Virus record (IMG/VR): IMGVR_UViG_3300042303_000360
Location: 1-51,681 of that record
From: a virus
Length of the DNA stretch: 51,681 nucleotides
Direction: 5' to 3' (one strand)
Shown here: positions 32,706 to 40,207 of the stretch, in pieces
How the letters are laid out: each line of letters starts with the position of its first letter
Position numbering within the stretch: the first letter of the stretch is position 1
The notes under the pieces: model-generated
Told to the model about the DNA's origin: nothing
What the model saw: the letters and a program-made list of their open reading frames with translations, nothing else
Database searches by the model: none
Position numbers and translations under genes: made by a program

Positions 32706-33081
32706 TGAACCCAGCAACGAACGGCCTGATGCAGCTGGCAGGCGCATCCTGCCAGGGCATGAGCACCCGGGTGCCTGGCGTCGCGTTCATCACCGACCAA
32801 CCCAGCGGGCACTGCTGCACCCAGGACCAGATCTGCCCCACCTCCACCCGCAGGTAGCGCGGCGCCCGGTCGAGCACCCCATAGACCAGCATCCCGCCAG
32901 CGCGCGGCCGCTCCGTCACCTCGAGGCCCAGCCGATCGGCCAGGGCCCAGGCCAGTAGCTGCCCGCCGCGGTCCATCCCACACACCGACGTGCACTGCCT
33001 CGAGCACTGCGCCGCGATCACATCTACCGCCGCATCGAAGCCCGCCCAGGTGAGCGTCAGCAGCGGCCCGTCGCTGCTCAT
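32698..33081 (-). CDS. Putative phosphoribosyltransferase-like hypothetical protein (127 aa)
   Basis: The ATG at 33081 overlaps the TGA of IbrB (ATGA), so 127 aa is the natural length. VCGMDRGGQLLAWALADRLG resembles the flexible-strand GGxxLA-helix of type I phosphoribosyltransferases, and AGGMLVYGVLDRAPR could be the following strand, but the PRPP-binding loop is not clearly conserved. Cys residues (CSRQCTSVC) are unusual. Function unproven. Confidence 0.55.
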   Translation of the reverse strand: MSSDGPLLTLTWAGFDAAVDVIAAQCSRQCTSVCGMDRGGQLLAWALADRLGLEVTERPRAGGMLVYGVLDRAPRYLRVEVGQIWSWVQQCPLGWSVMNATPGTRVLMPWQDAPASCIRPFVAGFND

Positions 33082-33596
33082 CCCTTCCTCGGCACCCACG
33101 CCTTGTTCAGCCCGCGGCCGCGGCCCACCTGCGTCGGCATCCCCGCGCGGTTCACCAGCCGCTGCACTTCCTCGCGCTCCATCCCCAGTCGCTTCTGGAT
33201 CGTGCGCTCTGGCACTCCCTCGTCCACCATCCGCCGCACGATGTCCGCCATCCGCAGCACACCATGCGTGCCCCTGGCTCGGTTGTGCCTGATCGTCGAC
33301 ATCATCCGGTGCACCGGATCCAGACGCACCTGCACAGTAGGCACCAGACCACCCGTCAGGCCAGCCACTCGCGGATCCGCGCTCACCGTCCACCGATGGA
33401 AGCCATCGACGATCACGAACTTCCCGTCAGCCTCCGGCAGCGTCACGATTGCCGAGGTCCAGCCGTCCTCGAGGATGCTCACGATCAGCAGCTCCAGCTC
33501 GGGCGGCGCCACGTGGTTCGGGTTGTAGGCGTTGCCCACCAGGCGGTCGCGCGGCACCCACCGCACCTGCGACACCGGCTGCTGCTCCACGCTCAC
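33078..33596 (-). CDS. ParB-like nuclease-domain protein, IbrB type (172 aa)
   Basis: The GTG at 33596 overlaps the stop of the IbrA gene (GTGA) and is the coupled start. 172 aa. A ParB/Srx-fold domain (residues 8-110) contains IVDGFHRWT (62-70), the IbrB version of the ParB GxHR motif. It is followed by an HTH-like segment (RMVDEGVPERTIQKRLGME, EVQRLVNRAG). In E. coli prophages IbrB is always paired with IbrA and together they alter gene expression by an unknown mechanism. Here the pair is intact and translationally coupled. Confidence 0.82.
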   Translation of the reverse strand: MSVEQQPVSQVRWVPRDRLVGNAYNPNHVAPPELELLIVSILEDGWTSAIVTLPEADGKFVIVDGFHRWTVSADPRVAGLTGGLVPTVQVRLDPVHRMMSTIRHNRARGTHGVLRMADIVRRMVDEGVPERTIQKRLGMEREEVQRLVNRAGMPTQVGRGRGLNKAWVPRKG

Positions 33597-34765
33597 GGCT
33601 TCCGCTCCAGCGCCTTCACGTCCTCGAACGTCAGCCCCTTCCGCGCCGCCGCCGTGATCGCCCGCTGCACCAGCTGGCCCTTCTTCCGGCCCTTCAGGTC
33701 GCCGCGGCTCACCATCTGGCACACGTACCGCCAGCTCAGTCCCGTCATCACGTCGTCCTCTTCCTCCGGGATCGGCCGCCGCGTCTTCTTCCGGTGCATG
33801 CGCACCACCTGCGCCACGCTTCGCGCGATCTCCCCGCGCTCCTTCGCTGGGTAGAGCTCCAGCAGGCTCATCGCCCAGTCCTTCCAGCTCATCCCCGCCG
33901 GCGGCTGCTTCAGCTTCGCGCCATAGAGGTCGGTCCTCGCATAGCGCCCCGCCGTGTTCACGCCCTCCACCCGCCGCAGCATTCGGTCCCACAGCTCCGG
34001 CCAGCCCTGCGGATACTTCCACAGCCCACCCAGCGGCTCCTCACCGAACGGTGGCGTCACCCGCTGCACCCCGACACTCGTCCCCATCAGGGCCTGGACG
34101 TCATAGGCCCGGTTGTAGTCCCACCCCTCGCGGGCCGCCGCCACCCACACGTCCTCCGCACGCCAGTCGTAGATCGGCTTGCAGTTGGTGTAGTACCCCT
34201 GGCGCGGCTCCGCGATGTAGTTGTCGCGCTCCTTCTTCGTCACCGTCTGCAGCCGGCGCGGGCTCTCCTGCGCCCTGATCCCCGTCAGGTCCGCCACCGT
34301 CCCGCACTCCGGCCCGAACAGCACCGGGCCCACATCATCGAGCTGCATCCCCATCTCGAACCGCGGCACATCCCGCACCGTCACCACCCGGGCCGGCATC
34401 GGCCGCACCCAGCGATCGCGCGCCGACTCGTCCCAGCAGTTCCACCACGGCTGGCTCCTGGCGCACGCATTCCGGTGCCGGATCGGCAGGCAGCACCACA
34501 GCAGCCGCACATCCTCCCGCCCACGCACCCGCTCCACATACTCCACCGTCTCGGGGTACAACGCCTCCTCGTCCACGAAGTAGACGTCCAGCGGCAGCCG
34601 GCCTCGCTCGCGCGCCACCTGGGCCGTCAGGTTCAGCACCACCGTGCTGTCCTTCCCGCCGCTGAAGCTCACCACCACCCGATCGAACAGGTCGTAGATC
34701 CGCTGCAGCCGCATCAGGGCCGCAGCCATCACGTCCTGCTCCACCTCCACCTTGCGCAGCGTCAT
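33593..34765 (-). CDS. PAPS reductase-like protein, IbrA type (390 aa)
   Basis: A 390-aa member of the adenine-nucleotide alpha-hydrolase (PP-loop) family. The ATP-pyrophosphatase loop SFSGGKDSTVVL (33-44) is intact, followed by VYFVDEEALYPETVEYVERV, TGIRAQESPRRL and YYTNCKPIYDWRAEDVW, the signature of IbrA/DUF3440-type PAPS reductase homologues. DndC, which makes phosphorothioate DNA, belongs to the same superfamily, but this is not DndC. No DndA/D/E partners are present. Possible activities are sulfur or adenylate transfer to a nucleic acid or nucleotide. It overlaps the bicupin gene and IbrB by 4 bp each. Confidence 0.87.
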   Translation of the reverse strand: MTLRKVEVEQDVMAAALMRLQRIYDLFDRVVVSFSGGKDSTVVLNLTAQVARERGRLPLDVYFVDEEALYPETVEYVERVRGREDVRLLWCCLPIRHRNACARSQPWWNCWDESARDRWVRPMPARVVTVRDVPRFEMGMQLDDVGPVLFGPECGTVADLTGIRAQESPRRLQTVTKKERDNYIAEPRQGYYTNCKPIYDWRAEDVWVAAAREGWDYNRAYDVQALMGTSVGVQRVTPPFGEEPLGGLWKYPQGWPELWDRMLRRVEGVNTAGRYARTDLYGAKLKQPPAGMSWKDWAMSLLELYPAKERGEIARSVAQVVRMHRKKTRRPIPEEEDDVMTGLSWRYVCQMVSRGDLKGRKKGQLVQRAITAAARKGLTFEDVKALERKP

Positions 34766-35493
34766 CGCGTCCGGTGCTCCGCGCGCTCCGGCGCCGCCGC
34801 ACTCACGCCCTCGATGATCGTCCTGGTCAGCATCGGGTGCTGCTCATCCGTCGGGCCGCAGTCCGAGTCCGGGTGCCACGCCACCACAACCATGCTCTCG
34901 TCACGCTCGGTCCTGAACCGGTGCTGGCCGTCCGCATGGATCACGAACACCATCCCCGGCAGCAGCGGCTGGCGGCCCCCCGGCGTCACGCACTGGCCGC
35001 GCCCGCGCAGCACCACACCAATCCGCACGCTTGGGTGCGTGTGCATCGTCTGCTCGGTCCCGCCCGGGAACCACAGCCCGTTCAGGCATGGATCCCCCAG
35101 CTTCACCGGCGGCACCAGCAGCGTGTCCATGCAGCCGTCGATGTAGCGCAGCCGGCCCTGGGCCTCCACCGGCCCGCCCACCGCGAACATCCCGCGCCAT
35201 CCGTGCTGGCTGATCACGATCCCCTCCGGCAGCCCATCCGGATCCCGCACTGGGTAGACCGCCACCTTGCCTGGCACCGACGCATACATGCCCGGCCGCA
35301 GCCGATACCGATCGCCCTCCCACGGCTCCACCCACAGGCCGCCGTGGATGCAGAACACGAACGCCGTCGCGTTCTCCTCGCTGTGCAGCAGCTGCCCGCC
35401 GCACATCACGCCATAGACCCGCGTGCCGCTCTCCTCCAGATCCAGCAGCAGGCCGTTCCGCAGCTTCAGTCCCTCAAACGCTCGATCGAGCAT
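34762..35493 (-). CDS. Bicupin-like protein (243 aa)
   Basis: 243 aa with two cupin-like beta barrels. The C-terminal one is a good cupin: FPGGTEQTMHTHPSVRIGVV (metal-ligand type HTH), VLRGRGQCVTPGG and LLPGMVFVIHADGQHRF. The N-terminal one (ENATAFVFCIHGGLWVEPWE, YRLRPGMYASVPG) lacks clear metal ligands and may be structural. Cupins can be metal-dependent oxygenases, isomerases or simple sensors. It is translationally coupled to IbrA, so it probably acts on the same substrate or product. Confidence 0.8.
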   Translation of the reverse strand: MLDRAFEGLKLRNGLLLDLEESGTRVYGVMCGGQLLHSEENATAFVFCIHGGLWVEPWEGDRYRLRPGMYASVPGKVAVYPVRDPDGLPEGIVISQHGWRGMFAVGGPVEAQGRLRYIDGCMDTLLVPPVKLGDPCLNGLWFPGGTEQTMHTHPSVRIGVVLRGRGQCVTPGGRQPLLPGMVFVIHADGQHRFRTERDESMVVVAWHPDSDCGPTDEQHPMLTRTIIEGVSAAAPERAEHRTR

Positions 35494-36205
35494 CCATCCA
35501 CTCCCGGCAGACCTTCACCAACGCCTCTGGCGTCCCTTCCAGTCCGCTCGCCTCCTTCGCCATCCGCACCGCGCTCAGCACCACCTCTCGGTCATCCCAC
35601 AGCAGGTTCACGCTGAAGACGTGGCGCTCCTCCACCTGACCGCTCTCGGCCGTCGCGTCCGCATCGTCGTCGTCCTCGCCCACAGGCCCCAGGCCCAGGC
35701 CCTCCTGCCGCTCCGGCTCAACCCGCTCAGTCCCGGCAGCCGTCGCCACACCCTCGAACGATCCCAGGTCCAGGTCATCCTGCAGCCGCTGCAGCTCGTC
35801 GTCGCTCCAGCCCAGCGCCTCCAGGTCGAAGTCCTCCACCCGCAGCGCTTCGAGCTCCGCCTGCAGCAGGTCCAGATCCCAGCCCGCGTTCTCCGCCAGC
35901 CGGTTGTCGGCCAGCACATAGGCCCGCCGCTGCTCAGTCGTCAGGTGATCGAGCACCACCACCGGCACCTGGGCCAGGCCGAGACGGCGCGCTGCCTCCA
36001 GCCGACCATGGCCCGCCAGGATCCCGTCCTGCCCGTCGACCAGGATCGGTGCCGTGAAGCCGAACTCCTGGATCGACGCCTGGATCTGCTCCAGCTGGCG
36101 CTCGGAGTGGGTCCGGGCGTTCCGCTCATAGGGCTGCAGCCGCTCCAGCGGCCACAGCTCCAACCGTGACGCCATCGTCGGCGCCTTGCTCTTGCGCTTC
36201 GTCAT
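35474..36205 (-). CDS. ParB/sulfiredoxin-fold DNA-binding protein (243 aa)
   Basis: 243 aa. Residues 18-115 are a ParB N-terminal-like domain (RLQPYERNARTHSERQLEQ, DGILAGHGRLEAARRLG with GHGR 65-68, YVLADNRLAENAGWD), the type usually found next to phage DNA methyltransferases or terminases. A strongly acidic linker (EDDDDADATAES) leads to a C-terminal domain (FSVNLLWDDREVVLSAVRMA) that I do not recognise. It is the first gene of the late operon and overlaps the bicupin gene by 20 bp. ParB-like domains hydrolyse nucleotides or nick DNA, so it may provide that step in the cassette. Confidence 0.82.
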   Translation of the reverse strand: MTKRKSKAPTMASRLELWPLERLQPYERNARTHSERQLEQIQASIQEFGFTAPILVDGQDGILAGHGRLEAARRLGLAQVPVVVLDHLTTEQRRAYVLADNRLAENAGWDLDLLQAELEALRVEDFDLEALGWSDDELQRLQDDLDLGSFEGVATAAGTERVEPERQEGLGLGPVGEDDDDADATAESGQVEERHVFSVNLLWDDREVVLSAVRMAKEASGLEGTPEALVKVCREWMDARSSV

Positions 36206-36328
36206 GCGGTCATCAGATCACAGAGGGGCCAGATGCGGAACCTGACGGAACATCCTCGGGCATCCTCAGTGATCAGAAAAACCATCAGAACCCGCCAGAA
36301 CCGGCTCGCAATTGGCGCAGCCTATTGA

Positions 36329-36353
36329 GAACCCCAGTCATTGCAGGGGGTTT
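36329..36353. repeat. 25-bp imperfect palindrome, copy 4 (late operon leader)
   Basis: Left arm GAACCCCAGTCA, right arm TTGCAGGGGGTTT. AACCCC and GGGGTT pair. It is the most diverged copy of the six-member family and lies about 125 bp upstream of the first late gene (ParB). Confidence 0.55.
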
Positions 36354-36382
36354 GGAACCCAGACCGGAACCTGGCTCTAGCG

Positions 36383-36405
36383 AAAAATCGGGGTGCGCGG
36401 CCCCG
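36383..36405 (-). terminator. Intrinsic terminator after tail protein Z (end of leftward early operon)
   Basis: On the minus strand CGGGG (36405-36401) pairs with CCCCG (36393-36389) around a 7-nt loop and is followed by ATTTTT (36388-36383). It separates the leftward early genes from the late operon, so the late genes should have their own promoter. Confidence 0.75.
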
Positions 36406-36470
36406 TGTGCTTTTGGCGCCAGGTGGAGCCAAAAGGGTGGGGGGGTGGGGGGTGGCGTGGGGGGTGGGGC

Positions 36471-37028
36471 TCAGGCCCTGCCGAAGCCCCTGCCCATGGC
36501 CCCCAGGGCGCGCAGGATGCCGTTCTCCAGGGCCTCCTCGATGCGCACCTCTGTGCGTGCCTGAAGGGCTGGAGCCCACTTGCCCCCGGTGAAGATGGCG
36601 TGGATAGACGGGCCCTTGATGGTCTCCAAGGGGTAGCGCTCCTTGCCCCTGCGTTTGAAGGGCAGGCCCTTGGCGATGAAGCCGGACTTCACGACGGTGC
36701 GCTGGCCCCGGTAGATGCTCATGCTGAGGCCCGTGCTGGTCTGCTTGGGCTTGAACTGCATGGCCGTGATGGGCTTGCGGTTGGTGCGGATGATCGCGGT
36801 CTGGCCGCCGTCCCTGAACTGCGGGTTGGAGACGTCCTGCTTGATGCGGCCGGCGGTGAGCGAGTAGCGCTGACCGATCGACTTGGCCAGGGTGGTGCGG
36901 CCTGCCCGGGCAGCGTCACGAACGCCTGAGCGGATGGCCTTGGGGATGTCGTGGGAGGAGAGGCGGGCGAGGGTCTGAGCCAGCTCGCGGTCACCCAGGA
37001 CGCGGGCGTTGATGTCGATGACGGCCAT
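36471..37028 (-). CDS. Minor tail protein Z-like (185 aa)
   Basis: A 185-aa prophage minor tail protein Z (GpZ) homologue: VIDINARVLGDRELAQTLAR, KAIRSGVRDAARAGRTTLAK and YSLTAGRIKQDVSNPQFRD are characteristic of this family, which joins tail to head in lambda-like phages. Its position is odd. It lies outside the late operon, separated from it by a terminator, and downstream of the primase and DUF7303-like genes. It could be transcribed from an internal promoter in the region upstream of 37292. Confidence 0.85.
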   Translation of the reverse strand: MAVIDINARVLGDRELAQTLARLSSHDIPKAIRSGVRDAARAGRTTLAKSIGQRYSLTAGRIKQDVSNPQFRDGGQTAIIRTNRKPITAMQFKPKQTSTGLSMSIYRGQRTVVKSGFIAKGLPFKRRGKERYPLETIKGPSIHAIFTGGKWAPALQARTEVRIEEALENGILRALGAMGRGFGRA

Positions 37029-37046
37029 GGGTGGGTCCTCCTGGGT

Positions 37047-37292
37047 TCAGGCTAGGCGGGTCACGGCAAGGCCGTCTTGGACCTTGTTGACGGAGAAGCT
37101 CCGGCGCAGCCGAGCGCCGACCTTGTGGACGTAGGTGCGGATGTAGGGCTCGGTGCGGCCGTCTTGATCTTGGCCTTCAGCCATGGGGATCACGAAAGCC
37201 TGGCCGGGTTGGATTTGCTCGATGGGCCAGTTGTGGCGTGGATAGCGGGTGCGGTGACGGAGCGCAGAAGCGTCGACGACTGGAAAAGACAT
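37047..37292 (-). CDS. DUF7303-like conserved phage protein (81 aa)
   Basis: The ATG at 37292 (SFPVVDASALRHRTRYPRHN) is chosen because upstream sequence is non-coding and repeat-rich. The pattern PIEQIQPGQAFVIPMAEGQ then RRSFSVNKVQDGLAVTRL is that of a short family found in many phages that infect cyanobacteria and proteobacteria, usually beside replication genes. Function unknown. No Shine-Dalgarno is visible, but a TATAGT box on the minus strand (37322-37317) suggests a very short leader. Confidence 0.75.
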   Translation of the reverse strand: MSFPVVDASALRHRTRYPRHNWPIEQIQPGQAFVIPMAEGQDQDGRTEPYIRTYVHKVGARLRRSFSVNKVQDGLAVTRLA

Positions 37293-37409
37293 GAAAGAAA
37301 CGGAAGCAACGAAACAACTATAAGCCTGCAAGGTGGTTTTCGAGCTGACCAACAAGCCAACCAATTCCCTTACGCCTCTCACGGTCGTCTCACGGTCAGC
37401 GTGAGACCA

Positions 37410-37434
37410 AAACCCTTTGCGCTGCAAGGGGTTT
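37410..37434. repeat. 25-bp imperfect palindrome, copy 5
   Basis: Left arm AAACCCTTTGCG, right arm CTGCAAGGGGTTT. Flanking GTGAGA (37401) and TCTCAC (37443) extend the dyad outward. Confidence 0.75.
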
Positions 37435-37498
37435 GCCCCTCTTCTCACACTCTCACACCCTTTACGGAAATACAGATACATACAAGCAGTCTCACTCC

Positions 37499-37516
37499 AC
37501 ACACACACACACACAC
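37499..37516. repeat. (AC)9 dinucleotide repeat
   Basis: Eighteen bases of uninterrupted AC in the candidate origin. Short dinucleotide runs are rare in phage genomes of this GC content and can ease strand opening or vary in length. Confidence 0.85.
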
Positions 37517-37539
37517 TTAAGGGGGCTCTCTCTCGGCGG

Positions 37540-37616
37540 TGAGCGTGAGAACGTGAGAGAGCCCCAAACCCCTTGTGTCGCAAGGGATTTGGGGCTCACA
37601 CGTTTCTCACGCTTTG
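37540..37616. repeat. Large imperfect inverted repeat containing palindrome copy 6
   Basis: The 25-bp palindrome 37566-37590 (arms AAACCCCTTGTG and TCGCAAGGGATTT) sits inside a bigger dyad: GCCCC/GGGGC directly outside it, then AGCGTGAGAACGTGAGAGA on the left matched by the complement of TCACACGTTTCTCACGCT on the right with small gaps. The whole dyad is about 77 bp and could extrude as a cruciform or fold in RNA. Confidence 0.75.
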
Positions 37617-37624
37617 GGGTCTTC

Positions 37625-40204
37625 TCACGGCGGATCGGCGCTATCGACCGCATCGAGGGGCACTCTCACAGCGCGGCTGGTTGCACCGGCTCCCTTGAAG
37701 TAGATCGAGCCTGCTTTGGTCGCGCCGGGCAGTCGCGTGAGGACGGTGGGCCAGCAATTCGACCATGCGGTGTCCCGGAGGATGGCGGCGATCGCCTCGG
37801 CGTTGTTGCTGATGACGACGTAGCCGCCCTCCTCGGCCTTGATGCCGTTGCGCCCCAGGGTGGACTGGGCCAACCGAGCCTCGATGTTGAAGTCGTGTTC
37901 GCGGTGCAGGGCCAGCTCCACCAGCTCACCGATCGAGCGTGTGAGCGTGGTGCGGTCGGCCTCGACGCGGAGCTGGTGCTGGAGGATGCGCTGGATGCAG
38001 CGGCGCTCGTCCGGCACCTCGGTGGCCTGGCTGTAGGGCTCCCAGTTGTTGTCGTCGATCAGCTGCTGGGCCTGCTGCGGCGTGACGATCTGCGAGCTGT
38101 GGAGCGACCATGCGCCAGCCAGCAAGGTGCCGTACTGATCGCCGAGGCGCTGGGAGTCGAAGCGCTCGGCGGCGACGCGGGTGAAGACGCGGATCGAGGC
38201 GCGAATGGTGGGGATGAGGCTGACTGTGCGCGCCTGGAGGCGGCGCCCGATTTCTTCGCTGATGAAGCGATCGAGGTCGCGGTCAAGGGCCTCCCAGTGC
38301 GCCTGGCGCTGCTCTTTGGGGAGCTCTGATGGGTTGCGGAGGGTGAGCTGCGCGAAGCGGCTCTTGTCTGCGCCCTGCTTGAGGCTGGTGGCGATCGAGC
38401 TCATCAGGAACATGGAGCGGATCGTGAAGCGCTGCGTGTCGCCCTCGGGCGTGCCCTTGAGGGTGTGGGCCTTGCTCTCGCTGCTGGCGACCCGGGCGAG
38501 GCCGAGGATGGCTTGCATCCGCTGCTGATCGGTGCGCTCGTTCGACTCGGCCTCGTCGAAGACGACGGGGAGAGCGTCTGCGCGAAGCGCCTGGCGGATG
38601 CCGGGCTCTGTGGTGTTGCCCGCGACGATCAGGCCCATGTCGCCCAGCAGTGGGGTGACGTAGCGATCGAGGATGGCGGACTTGCCGGAGCCTGCTGCAG
38701 CGGTGAGCCAGGTGTGGGGCCGCCATGGCAGCGCGCCGCAGATCGGCGCCAGGGTGACCCAGCCAGCGAGCAGGAGGCCTGATGCTGGCACCTCCCAGTG
38801 GAAGCGCTCGGCGATCTCGGCCAGGACGTAGGCCTCAGCATCGGTGAGCGGGGTGGCGTTTGCGGGGCCCTGCAGTGAGCTGAGGCGCTGGTAGAGGTAG
38901 GTGCTGTCCTTGAGGCGGTCGGTGATGGAGCGATCGGCGCCGTCGACCACCAGGCGATCGCCGAGGTGAAGGACAGAGCGGCCGCCATCCCACCAGGCGC
39001 CGCGGCCGCGGATCCGATCGGGGCTGTAGATGCCGACCCGGGCCTGTTGCTCGAACAGATCTGAGGCTGCAGCAGTCCAGTTGGGGCCCGACTTGCCGGG
39101 GTAGAACGTCTCCCAGTAACCCAGGGGCGCAAGGGCGACGAGGTTGGTGCCGGTGTGCGATGAGCGGGAGAGGCGGAGCACCTGCCCGGTGCGGTGCGGC
39201 TGGTAGTAAAAGGCGTCGTGATCGAAGCCGAGGCAGGTGAAGTAGCCGCCGGCTGAAGGCTTGATCGGCTCCGGGTCAGCGGGTGTGTCTTCGGGCTCCG
39301 GGAGCTCCTGCTGCTCAGCACCGGCCCCGGCGTAGGCATCAGCGCCCCAGGTAGTGAGCACCGCCTCGATGCTGCTGGTGTTGGCGCGGGCGTAGGCGGC
39401 GGCCTCCTGAGGTGTCCAGTCGGCGTCGGCAATGTCCCAGGCCTCTGGGGCGTCGGGCGGGTTGGCGACGACCTTGAGGGTGGTGCCGGCCATGGGAAGC
39501 AGCTTCTCGGCGATGCGCGCCATGGCGGAGCGGCCCACGTCGTCGTTGTCGGGCCAGAGGATCACCTTGCGGCCAGCGAGCGGCGACCAGTCAGCCTTGT
39601 CGACGGCCTTGCAGCCAGAGGGCCAGGTGGTGACGATGACGGCTGGGAACAGCTTCGCGGCGGCGTCGGCTGTCTTCTCGCCCTCCACCACCAGGGCCGG
39701 CGCATCGGGCTTGGCGCGCAGCGCTTCGAGGTTGAGCAGCGGCCGCGGCGATGGTGGCGCCTTCCACCGCCAGGCGGAGCCATCCCAGCTGAGGGGCCTG
39801 ATCTTTTTGCCGGGGAAGCGGGTGACGATGAAGGTGTCGCTGTAGCGCCAGACGTTCTCGGCGCCGCGGGTGGGCGGCTCGACCACGGGGTGCTGCTGCT
39901 GCGGCTCGCGGGCGATGCCGATGTGTTGCTCGATCCGCTGGGCGGCCTCCTTGAACTGCCAACCGGTGCGGCGCATCAGCATGTCCATGCCGTTGCCAGC
40001 ACCACCGCGCTGGTCCTTGCCGCCGCACTGGTTGCAGAACCAGGAGCCGCTGCCGTCCTTGTCATCGAAGCGGTAGCGGTCCTCGCCACCGCACAGTGGG
40101 CAGGGCTGATGCTCATCGGTCAGCTGCTGCGCGCTGAGGCCGGCCAGGCACGCCAGGATTTCAGGCCACCGGCCCCGGGCGGCCTCGTTGATGTCTTTTG
40201 GCAT
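37625..40204 (-). CDS. Primase-helicase, phage P4 alpha-like (859 aa)
   Basis: 859 aa in three modules. An N-terminal zinc ribbon uses C35, C38, C57 and C60 (CPLCGGEDRYRF, WFCNQCG). A Toprim-type primase region has E174 (VVEGEKTAD) and D219/D221 (LWPDNDD). A C-terminal superfamily 3-like / DUF927-type helicase carries Walker A TAAAGSGKSA (501-510) and Walker B VVFDEAES (547-554). This arrangement allows both primer synthesis and unwinding at a phage origin. The iteron-rich region immediately after its stop codon fits origin recognition by this protein. It is translated just after two small genes on the same strand. Confidence 0.92.
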   Translation of the reverse strand: MPKDINEAARGRWPEILACLAGLSAQQLTDEHQPCPLCGGEDRYRFDDKDGSGSWFCNQCGGKDQRGGAGNGMDMLMRRTGWQFKEAAQRIEQHIGIAREPQQQHPVVEPPTRGAENVWRYSDTFIVTRFPGKKIRPLSWDGSAWRWKAPPSPRPLLNLEALRAKPDAPALVVEGEKTADAAAKLFPAVIVTTWPSGCKAVDKADWSPLAGRKVILWPDNDDVGRSAMARIAEKLLPMAGTTLKVVANPPDAPEAWDIADADWTPQEAAAYARANTSSIEAVLTTWGADAYAGAGAEQQELPEPEDTPADPEPIKPSAGGYFTCLGFDHDAFYYQPHRTGQVLRLSRSSHTGTNLVALAPLGYWETFYPGKSGPNWTAAASDLFEQQARVGIYSPDRIRGRGAWWDGGRSVLHLGDRLVVDGADRSITDRLKDSTYLYQRLSSLQGPANATPLTDAEAYVLAEIAERFHWEVPASGLLLAGWVTLAPICGALPWRPHTWLTAAAGSGKSAILDRYVTPLLGDMGLIVAGNTTEPGIRQALRADALPVVFDEAESNERTDQQRMQAILGLARVASSESKAHTLKGTPEGDTQRFTIRSMFLMSSIATSLKQGADKSRFAQLTLRNPSELPKEQRQAHWEALDRDLDRFISEEIGRRLQARTVSLIPTIRASIRVFTRVAAERFDSQRLGDQYGTLLAGAWSLHSSQIVTPQQAQQLIDDNNWEPYSQATEVPDERRCIQRILQHQLRVEADRTTLTRSIGELVELALHREHDFNIEARLAQSTLGRNGIKAEEGGYVVISNNAEAIAAILRDTAWSNCWPTVLTRLPGATKAGSIYFKGAGATSRAVRVPLDAVDSADPP

Positions 40205-40207
40205 GGC

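Larger units (their letters stand above)
36206..36470 (-). other. Intergenic region between early-left terminator and late operon (probable late promoter region)
   Basis: No gene is seen in these 265 bp. From high to low coordinate it holds a purine-rich tract (36429-36472, long G-runs on the plus strand), a hairpin CTTTTGGC/GCCAAAAG near 36408-36436, the intrinsic terminator at 36383-36405, one 25-bp palindrome (36329-36353) and a relatively AT-rich 120 bp leading to the ParB start. I see no convincing consensus promoter. The late operon presumably starts here, perhaps under a phage activator acting at the palindrome or at the GAGGATG repeats near 36251-36270. Confidence 0.5.
37293..37624. 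other. Candidate replication origin: iteron-rich intergenic region
   Basis: 332 bp without a gene, between the primase-helicase stop and the DUF7303-like gene. TCTCAC or its complement GTGAGA occurs at 37377, 37388, 37401, 37443, 37451, 37490, 37545, 37553, 37605, 37623 and again at 37664 inside the primase gene. Two one-mismatch copies lie at 37539 and 37594. Two 25-bp palindromes (37410-37434, 37566-37590), an AT-rich patch (37458-37488) and an (AC)9 run (37499-37516) complete the picture. P4-type primase-helicases initiate at such iterons next to their own gene, so this is the best origin candidate in the genome. Confidence 0.6.

Noticed and set aside
29934-32708. Long plus-strand open frame (924 codons) opposite terminase
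   Set aside because: Arg/Pro/His-rich shadow. The minus strand encodes the terminase subunits with intact motifs.
33593-34765. DndC (phosphorothioation enzyme)
   Set aside because: The PP-loop and C-terminal motifs fit the IbrA/DUF3440-type branch, and no DndA, DndD or DndE partners are encoded.
37047-37583. Longer version of the DUF7303-like gene starting near 37583
   Set aside because: The extra 97 residues are low-complexity translation of the repeat-rich non-coding region. The conserved part starts at 37292.
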